Assembly: GCA_024399225.1 (NCBI GenBank)
Contig: JAKSHV010000063.1
Span: 1-6,606, forward strand
Source: an archaeon
Lineage (GTDB): Archaea > Thermoplasmatota > Thermoplasmata > Methanomassiliicoccales > Methanomethylophilaceae
Direction: 5' to 3'
DNA: 6,606 nt
Shown here piece by piece: positions 1 to 4,678 of the stretch; the stretch's first letter is position 1, and each line of letters begins with the position of its first letter. A program made the translations under genes and the position numbers. The notes below the pieces were generated by a model. It made no database searches. It was not told where the DNA came from and saw only the letters and a list, made by a program, of their open reading frames with translations.

Positions 1-445
1 TGGACAGTGAGGCTCCGAAGATTGCTCCGGAGGAGACACCGGTGGTGTAAGGTTCTGCCAAGGGGTTCTTCAGAATACTCTGCATGGCGGCTCCGGCAAC
101 AGCAAGCCCCGCACCTGCGAGGACACCTACACAGATCCTGGGGAGACGGTCCTCTACGACCACGATGTCATCGACGATGTCGTGGACATCTCCGATGATG
201 TGGTACCAGATAGTTTTGTAGGTATCGAGGAAAGCAATCTTATAGGTACCGAATCCGACTGACAGCCCCATTGCGATGACGCATGCAATCGCGCACACTA
301 TGATGAATATGTATTTCTTAGCAACATATTTTTCAAATTTCTTCATAGTGTTGTTGTATGCTTCAACATTGACTGGAGCAAGCCATTCGCCAACTTTATC
401 TTTGACAAGTGGACTTACAACCTCATTATTGTTGTTTTCTTGCAT
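1..445 (-). CDS. FecCD/BtuC-type ABC transporter permease, N-terminal part (runs off left edge)
   Basis: The first 148 codons of a membrane permease of the iron-siderophore/haem/cobalamin importer family, which forms the transmembrane channel for substrate handed over by a surface binding protein. A cytoplasmic, Asn-rich N-terminus of about 44 residues (four Asn at residues 4-7) leads into a first membrane helix at about 45-65. The family hallmark follows: RLPRI at 100-104, a GAGLAVAGAAMQ stretch at 111-122, KNPLAEP at 126-132 and GVSSGA at 136-141. The extended N-terminus is longer than in typical bacterial FecCD proteins. ATG at 445 is chosen because GTGAT at 450-454 complements the archaeal 16S 3' end with a 4-base spacer; the next in-frame ATG (346) has no such site. 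It is divergent from the binding-protein gene at 552, which fits one importer. The substrate (iron chelate, haem or corrinoid) cannot be told from this part. Confidence 0.9.
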   Translation of the reverse strand, partial: MQENNNNEVVSPLVKDKVGEWLAPVNVEAYNNTMKKFEKYVAKKYIFIIVCAIACVIAMGLSVGFGTYKIAFLDTYKTIWYHIIGDVHDIVDDIVVVEDRLPRICVGVLAGAGLAVAGAAMQSILKNPLAEPYTTGVSSGAIFGASLS

Positions 446-551
446 TTTTATCACTTAACAACCCTTAGTTATTCCACCAAACGAAATTTCTAATGGCAAC
501 TATTCTTGACTTAATCAATGATAATATATAAGTTGGTTGATATGTCCAACT
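446..551. promoter_or_regulatory. Divergent promoter region between permease and binding protein
   Basis: The 106 bases between the two transport genes contain one clear AT-rich element, ATAATATATAAG at 521-532. Its core reads as a TATA box on both strands. For the plus-strand gene its centre lies about 25 bases before the ATG at 552, so transcription would start at or next to that codon. For the minus-strand permease it would give a leader of roughly 55 bases that includes the GTGAT ribosome binding site at 450-454. An inverted repeat (531-536 with 546-551) covers the predicted plus-strand start and abuts the TATA box. Promoter positions are inferred from spacing only. Confidence 0.65.
531..551. 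promoter_or_regulatory. Inverted repeat AGTTGG-N9-CCAACT, possible operator
   Basis: Two perfect 6-base arms (531-536 and 546-551) separated by 9 bases sit directly between the TATA box and the ATG at 552, overlapping the predicted transcription start. A repressor bound here would block initiation of the binding-protein gene and could also affect the divergent permease. The position suits a metal-responsive repressor of the DtxR/MntR type, but the sequence does not match a consensus that I can assign, so the regulator is unknown. Confidence 0.4.
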
Positions 552-1976
552 ATGGCTCTCGATATGAAAGTTATTGTTGCCATAGTCGCGGTCGTCGTGG
601 TCGTAGGTGGAGGTGCGGCATTTGTCCTCACTTCCAACAACGGAAACGATTCCGGCGAGGGGGACGACGGAAAATACGTCAACCCCTCCAAAGACGGATA
701 CTCCAGACTTGCGATCCTCGGTAACGCAGACATGAACGACGTACTCGACAGCTCTGATGTAACCTATCTCAAAAAGGTCATCAACAGCGAAGAGAAAGCA
801 AACAAATACTGTGATGTAAACAATGACGGTAAGATTGACAACAACGATGTCAAGGCCCTTCAGGAAGTCCTCGATGGTAAGGCAAAGTCTCTCGGATACA
901 TCAATGTCAAAGACGAGTTCTGCACCGTTAAAGTACCCATCAAGAATGTCGCAGTAGGATTCAGGAGGACTTCCGAGATGATCGGATTCCTCGCAGGAGC
1001 CGATGTCATCAAAGCAATGACCGAGGGAACCAAGGCCCAGTTTGCATATGTCGGATTCTCCGAGGATTCCAAGGCAAACATTATCAACCCTGGACAGAAC
1101 AACGATGGTAACGTCACTAAGGAATCCCTTCTTGCAGTTTACAAGAAATTCCAGAACAACGGGGGACTCACCATTATCGGAGATTCCAACGGAATGTTCA
1201 AGGACATGGAGGACTGCGCCGCAGGACTCATGGATGTTGTAAGGCTTCCCTGTACTGAAGGCGACCGTATCACTGAGGGAATGATCACTCTCGCATACAT
1301 GCTCGGATACAACTCCGACAACTCCGCACTCGTCAAGGAGAGACTCAACTATTGGATCTCTCTCAACGATGCAACCGATGCAAAGATCAAAGCAGCAGTT
1401 TCCAAGATTGCCGACGCCGACAAGGTCCCCGGAATCATCGCACTCAACAACCTCAGTACTGCAACCGAGGGAGCATACAAGATCCGTGGTGTTGGACTTT
1501 CCGAGTATGAATTCACCGTAATGTGCGGATGCAACAACTATGCAAACGCCGGCTACGTTGAGGGTCAGTATGCAAACCTCGACAATGAGATCATTCTCTC
1601 CATGCAGAAGGATGGAATGACCACCATTGTTGTCGAGATCCAGACACTGTTCCAGAAGATCGACAAGGCCTACAACTCCGCAACCACCGATGAGGAAAGG
1701 GCAGCCGCTCTCCACCTTATCGAGAAAGGTGCAGAGATCGCAGCCGCCGATGATACTATGAAAGGTTACACCGGAGGATTCTACTTCGTCGGACAGGAGA
1801 CCTGCAACGGACCTGAATCCATCTTCCTCAAGATGTATCTCGCATCTCTGTTCGTACCCGAACTGAAGACTGTATACACTCTTGACAACATCAACTCTCA
1901 GTTCAAAGAGTACATGACCATGCTTAACCCCGATTCCATCCTGGTTAACGCAGATCTGTTCTACTCTGAAGAGTGA
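552..1976 (+). CDS. Membrane-anchored ABC substrate-binding protein with N-terminal dockerin module
   Basis: A 474-residue extracytoplasmic binding protein, probably the substrate receptor for the divergent FecCD-type permease. Residues 7-26 form one hydrophobic segment without a lipobox cysteine, so it is likely an uncleaved membrane anchor or an archaeal signal peptide. An acidic Gly/Asp/Asn-rich linker (about 28-50) leads to a two-repeat dockerin type I module at about 56-109. The second calcium loop (DVNNDGKIDNND, 88-99) is canonical; the first (58-69, NADMNDVLDSSD) lacks the usual Asp-x-Asn-x-Asp-Gly pattern. From about residue 124 the protein resembles TroA/BtuF/FepB-like binding proteins: a VKVPIKNVAV strand, then a segment at about 237-260 (EGMITLAYMLGYNSDN) typical of their helical part. 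ATG 552 is chosen over the upstream TTG 537 and over ATG 564 because the TATA box at 521-532 predicts a leaderless message beginning there. The ligand is unknown; an iron chelate, haem or corrinoid is inferred from the permease family. Confidence 0.8.
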   Translation: MALDMKVIVAIVAVVVVVGGGAAFVLTSNNGNDSGEGDDGKYVNPSKDGYSRLAILGNADMNDVLDSSDVTYLKKVINSEEKANKYCDVNNDGKIDNNDVKALQEVLDGKAKSLGYINVKDEFCTVKVPIKNVAVGFRRTSEMIGFLAGADVIKAMTEGTKAQFAYVGFSEDSKANIINPGQNNDGNVTKESLLAVYKKFQNNGGLTIIGDSNGMFKDMEDCAAGLMDVVRLPCTEGDRITEGMITLAYMLGYNSDNSALVKERLNYWISLNDATDAKIKAAVSKIADADKVPGIIALNNLSTATEGAYKIRGVGLSEYEFTVMCGCNNYANAGYVEGQYANLDNEIILSMQKDGMTTIVVEIQTLFQKIDKAYNSATTDEERAAALHLIEKGAEIAAADDTMKGYTGGFYFVGQETCNGPESIFLKMYLASLFVPELKTVYTLDNINSQFKEYMTMLNPDSILVNADLFYSEE

Positions 1977-1988
1977 TTAAACTTCAAA

Positions 1989-2015
1989 GGGGTGAGGTGC
2001 ACTGCACCGAACCCC
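1989..2015 (+). terminator. Hairpin after binding-protein gene, with tandem G-A internal pairs
   Basis: Twelve bases after the stop codon the transcript can fold into GGGGT (1989-1993) with ACCCC (2011-2015), an internal GA/GA step (1994-1995 against 2009-2010), then GGTGC (1996-2000) with GCACC (2004-2008) and a 3-base loop. A pyrimidine-rich CACTTCTTTC stretch follows. It probably protects or forms the 3' end of the plus-strand message; the following T content is modest, so termination may occur slightly further on. Confidence 0.6.
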
Positions 2016-2045
2016 ACTTCTTTCAACAAATAATTATAGGAAAAT

Positions 2046-2059
2046 GCCCCCGAAGGGGC
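2046..2059 (-). terminator. UUCG-tetraloop terminator between convergent genes
   Basis: On the minus strand the sequence GCCCC-TTCG-GGGGC is a C(UUCG)G hairpin, an exceptionally stable tetraloop, followed directly by ATTTT. It lies about 15 bases past the stop of the gene ending at 2075 and fits an intrinsic-type terminator for it. On the plus strand the same stem is followed by TAATTTGTTTG, so it may also stop transcription from the binding-protein gene. A weaker outer pairing AACAAAT (2025-2031) with ATTTGTT (2062-2068) encloses the stem. Confidence 0.7.
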
Positions 2060-2074
2060 TAATTTGTTTGATAA

Positions 2075-3307
2075 TCAGTAGTCGCCGGGACCGTAGATCT
2101 CTTCGAGCTTCTTGGGGACCTCGGAGACATCAACCTCTGCGAGTTCTTTCTCACCGGTCTCGTCGAAGACGATCATGGGGTTGCCGTCGTACACTCCGTA
2201 CTCGCATCCCATGCGTTTGACCTCGATCTCGTCGATGACCTCTCCCTTCTTGTCGTAGAGGGTGATGGTTCCGTAACCGGTTCCACCGTTCCAGAGACGG
2301 TTGTGGTACTTGGTTCCGTTGGGAGCCTCGTACTGGACGAGGAGCATATCCTTCTTCTCACAGCGGAAGTTGGAGACGAGTCTTCCCTTGCGGGTCTTCT
2401 GGTCGACGTGCCATACGATCTGGTCCTTGTTCTCTCCGCACCTGTAGAGGGTCTTGCTTCCGGTCCAGAACTTGGAGAAGTTGAACTCGTACTCCTCTCC
2501 CTCGTAGTAGAGGCATCCGAGGAGCTTTCCGTCGAGGACGATGGGTCCGCACTTGGGCTTTCCGCCTCCGATCTCCAGGGCGCTGTTGGTGAGCCTCTTG
2601 CCGGTCTTCTTGCTGACGAGGTCGTTGGAGGAGAGCCAGACCCAGGGGGTGGTGAAGTCCTTTCCCCAGTTCTTGTCCATGTATCCGTTGCAGGATTCGG
2701 GCTTGATGGTGTACCTCTGTCCGTTGTAGGTGACGTATCCGGAGTACTCGGTCTTGATTCCCTGGGCGTGCCAGAACATCTCGAAGGCCTTGATTCTGGT
2801 GAAGAATCCGTTGGTTCCCCATCCGACGTTGAAGGTGATCTTCTTCTCCATCTTGATGTCCCATTCGAGGTCGCCGTATCCGACGCAGAGCCACTCGGGG
2901 TGGGCTTCTACATCCTCTTTGGAAACGTGGATGGATCCGCGCATCTGCTTCTCGTCGCAGTAGCAGTCACCGCACTCGACGGAGAAGGGTGCCCCCATCT
3001 TCATCTTGACGTCCTTCCAGGGGAAGAATCTGTGGAGCTGACATCCTCCGGGAAGCCAGGTTCCGGCCTTGACCATGTAATATGAAGGCCTGAGTCCATT
3101 TGCCTTGCTCTCCTCGGCCTGTCCGAAGACGCACTCGTCGGGGCTGATGCCGGGGTTGCATCCGTAGTACTCGAAGAAGAAGGGCCTTTCCTCACCGGTT
3201 GCATCGTTGACTGCGGTGAGAGAGTGCCACCACCAGTCGTATCCCTGTTTCTTGTATTTTCCAGTGAGCATGCAGCGGTTACGAACTTCGTCATATTTGT
3301 TGAACAT
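2075..3307 (-). CDS. Tocopherol cyclase / CrtC-like (lipocalin-like) family protein
   Basis: A 410-residue, apparently soluble protein with no signal peptide or membrane helix. It resembles the tocopherol cyclase-like and CrtC/AttH families, paired beta-barrel lipocalin-like domains acting on hydrophobic or isoprenoid compounds. Supporting features are an aromatic-rich start (GYDWWWHS, 22-29; FFFEYYG, 43-49), a second-half block SGYVTYNG (189-196) and the hallmark YMDKNWG (209-215) followed by a Trp-rich PWVWLSSND (221-229). It has 14 cysteines, three clustered as CGDCYC at 112-117. The catalytic activity is not established; an enzyme acting on a lipid or a lipid-binding role are both possible. 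ATG 3307 is chosen over TTG 3313 because a perfect GGTGAT (3313-3318) lies 5 bases upstream of it. From memory, close relatives occur in gut bacteria and gut methanogens, suggesting horizontal exchange; I could not check this. It has its own promoter and is not part of the kinase operon. Confidence 0.6.
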   Translation of the reverse strand: MFNKYDEVRNRCMLTGKYKKQGYDWWWHSLTAVNDATGEERPFFFEYYGCNPGISPDECVFGQAEESKANGLRPSYYMVKAGTWLPGGCQLHRFFPWKDVKMKMGAPFSVECGDCYCDEKQMRGSIHVSKEDVEAHPEWLCVGYGDLEWDIKMEKKITFNVGWGTNGFFTRIKAFEMFWHAQGIKTEYSGYVTYNGQRYTIKPESCNGYMDKNWGKDFTTPWVWLSSNDLVSKKTGKRLTNSALEIGGGKPKCGPIVLDGKLLGCLYYEGEEYEFNFSKFWTGSKTLYRCGENKDQIVWHVDQKTRKGRLVSNFRCEKKDMLLVQYEAPNGTKYHNRLWNGGTGYGTITLYDKKGEVIDEIEVKRMGCEYGVYDGNPMIVFDETGEKELAEVDVSEVPKKLEEIYGPGDY

Positions 3308-3357
3308 CGACAATCACCGAATTCTGTCTTAATTAATAGTCGATTATCTACTCTTAG

Positions 3358-3370
3358 TCATATATAATCC
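3358..3370 (-). promoter_or_regulatory. TATA box for tocopherol-cyclase-like gene
   Basis: On the minus strand GGATTATATATGA provides an archaeal TATA box centred near 3364. Transcription would begin near 3338, giving a leader of about 30 bases that contains the GGTGAT ribosome binding site at 3313-3318. Confidence 0.6.
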
Positions 3371-3381
3371 ACTACGACAAA

Positions 3382-3405
3382 ACGTAAAGAAATACGTCAA
3401 TTGAC
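3382..3405. promoter_or_regulatory. Inverted repeat and palindrome upstream of TATA box
   Basis: ACGTA (3382-3386) and TACGT (3393-3397) form an inverted repeat with a 6-base spacer, overlapped by the perfect 10-base palindrome GTCAATTGAC (3396-3405). The pair lies 12 or more bases upstream of the TATA box of the gene starting at 3307, where archaeal activators often bind. It also lies just after the stop of the PAP2 gene, whose transcript is T-rich here (ATTTCTTTACGTTTTG), so it may equally be part of a terminator. Confidence 0.35.
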
Positions 3406-3414
3406 AGATCAAAA

Positions 3415-4038
3415 TCAAAGTAAAATGACGAATACAATAGCGGAGATCACCGCTCCGTCGATGACTCCGGCGACCATCTGTGCAGGAGTGTGCTTCCTGA
3501 GAATGTACCTTGCCCAGCAGATCGGGGGCACCAGGAGATACAGGAGAAGTCCCCAGGGGAAGAATGCGATGGTGATGGCCATGTTAACTCCGATGGTACC
3601 GACCGCGTGTAGACTGATCTTCCAGTAGGGGCTGATGAACAGGAACGAAAGCGTGACGAACACATAGCAGACCATCAGCACGGTTACGATGCGGGGTGCA
3701 TCTGCAAGATAGAGTGCGGCGACTCCCAACGCATAGGAGATGACGCCAAGCAGAAGGGGCATGAACCTGTCCTCTTTCCTGGAGATATCTCCGTCCTTCT
3801 CCTTGAACTTCTTTGAATATGCCAGTACCTCGATTATAGGGAACACGCAGCCGAAGAAGACACAGATTCCGTAGACCTTCAGGAACTCCATTACGTCGGA
3901 GCATACGAGGCATATTAGCGCATAGAGGACCAGCGAGATTACCTGCGGCTGAGTGACAATCGAAACGACCCTTGCGATCTTCTCCGTTTTAGGAGAGATC
4001 TCGCCTTCGAAAAGATGGGTAGGATCGTGGAGGTGCAT
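3415..4038 (-). CDS. PAP2-family membrane phosphatase-like protein
   Basis: A 207-residue integral membrane protein with about six hydrophobic segments (roughly 33-50, 53-73, 95-112, 117-135, 147-175 and 189-207). It belongs to the PAP2 (phosphatidic acid phosphatase type 2) superfamily, which removes phosphate from lipid phosphates such as polyprenyl or phosphatidyl phosphates at the membrane. The three motifs are recognisable but degenerate: DISRKEDRFMP (84-94) for KxxxxxxRP, SLH (142-144) for PSGH, and ARYILRKHTPAQ (176-187) for SRx5HxxxD. The usual final aspartate is Gln187, a variant I recall from a PAP2 subgroup with an HTxxQ pattern. His144, Arg177 and His183, the expected catalytic group, are present. 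ATG 4038 overlaps the kinase stop by one base (TGATG) and has GGAG at 4047-4050, 8 bases upstream, so translation is probably coupled. The substrate is unknown. Confidence 0.75.
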   Translation of the reverse strand: MHLHDPTHLFEGEISPKTEKIARVVSIVTQPQVISLVLYALICLVCSDVMEFLKVYGICVFFGCVFPIIEVLAYSKKFKEKDGDISRKEDRFMPLLLGVISYALGVAALYLADAPRIVTVLMVCYVFVTLSFLFISPYWKISLHAVGTIGVNMAITIAFFPWGLLLYLLVPPICWARYILRKHTPAQMVAGVIDGAVISAIVFVILL

Positions 4039-4616
4039 CAGTTTCTCTCCTTCATGACGGCATCAATCTGAGCAAGAGTCTCTTCGAAGGTTCCGCTGTT
4101 GTCGATGAGATGCCATCTGTCGGGGATGAACATGAGCATCTTGGTCCTGGTCTTGGTGAGGGATGCCATGTTCTCGAAAGATTCGAGGTCCTCGCCTCTG
4201 TCGACTATGCGTTTCATAGCGGCTTCGGCGGTGACGTCGATGAAGAATTTCATATCAGGTTCGGGAAGGACCAGCTTGAAGAATTTGTATGCGAATTTGC
4301 AAAGGCATTTGGGCACGTAGGAGACCGCCATGATGTACCTGACGAAGATGTAATCGTCGTATTCATCGTTCTTGCGGGCCTTCTTCATCACTCTGATGGA
4401 GTGCAGCACGTCGCGGATGTAATAGGATGTGACCATGAGTTTGGCGAACTTTCCCTCTTTGAGTAGCCAAGCCGCCTCTTTCTGACCGACCTTGATATCC
4501 CTGTTTGGGTGGGTGATGAGAAGTACCCTGCGTCCTTCCGACTCTAGGGTATCCTTGATGCGATCGGCAGCGCTGGATTTACCGCAACCGTCCATTCCGT
4601 CAACGACATACCACAT
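4038..4616 (-). CDS. Thymidylate kinase-like P-loop kinase
   Basis: A 192-residue nucleoside-monophosphate-kinase-fold protein of the thymidylate kinase family, which transfers the gamma phosphate of ATP to dTMP. Walker A DGMDGCGKSS is at 6-15. A helix-rich middle follows, with FVRY at 91-94 where dTMP kinases carry DRY, then the typical PDMKFFIDVTAEAAMKR (120-136) and a lid-like RGEDLESFE (140-148). Two departures from classical Tmk are visible: Val92 replaces the DRY aspartate, and THPNRD (35-40) stands where the TREPG motif is expected. Its substrate may therefore not be dTMP. ATG 4616 is preferred to GTG 4637 because it gives the usual short distance to Walker A and has GAGG about 7 bases upstream. 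It is first in a two-gene operon with a PAP2 phosphatase. I do not assign tmk because of the altered motifs. Confidence 0.72.
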   Translation of the reverse strand: MWYVVDGMDGCGKSSAADRIKDTLESEGRRVLLITHPNRDIKVGQKEAAWLLKEGKFAKLMVTSYYIRDVLHSIRVMKKARKNDEYDDYIFVRYIMAVSYVPKCLCKFAYKFFKLVLPEPDMKFFIDVTAEAAMKRIVDRGEDLESFENMASLTKTRTKMLMFIPDRWHLIDNSGTFEETLAQIDAVMKERN

Positions 4617-4649
4617 AGTGTGCCTCAGCTGATGCACCTATATCGTCGA

Positions 4650-4667
4650 ACCCCATTATAATGGGGT
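4650..4667. promoter_or_regulatory. 18-bp perfect palindrome with central TATA-like core
   Basis: ACCCCATTATAATGGGGT is its own reverse complement over all 18 bases, lying in the 62-base gap between the ABC-F stop (4679) and the kinase ATG (4616). Its centre TTATAA is about 42 bases before that ATG, so transcription would begin near 4632 with a short leader carrying GAGG. A regulator bound to this palindrome would cover the TATA box. Read as RNA it is a hairpin, but no T-tract follows on the minus strand, so I favour a DNA site over a terminator. A second TATA-like GATATAGG (4637-4644) would instead give a leaderless message at 4616. Confidence 0.45.
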
Positions 4668-4678
4668 AGGTCTGGCAC

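Noticed and set aside
537..551. Upstream TTG start (537) for the binding-protein gene
   Set aside because: It lies about 10 bases after the TATA box and upstream of the predicted transcription start, so it would not be in the message.
465..1715. Long 416-codon minus-strand reading frame opposite the binding-protein gene
   Set aside because: It is antisense to a gene with clear anchor, dockerin and binding-protein features; its translation is low-complexity (Val, Gly, Cys, Asp rich) without recognisable motifs and reflects codon bias of the real gene.
2303..3085. 260-codon plus-strand reading frame opposite the tocopherol-cyclase-like gene
   Set aside because: Its translation is repetitive Leu/Val/Gly/Glu/Asp without motifs, and it lies wholly within a better supported minus-strand gene with a ribosome binding site.
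4617..4637. Upstream GTG start (4637) for the kinase gene
   Set aside because: The extra seven residues are atypical before the Walker A strand, while ATG 4616 has GAGG at a suitable distance and gives the usual family start.
4650..4667. Palindrome as an intrinsic terminator of the ABC-F gene
   Set aside because: No T-tract follows on the minus strand (TTCGACG), and the symmetric TATA core better fits a promoter or operator; not fully excluded.
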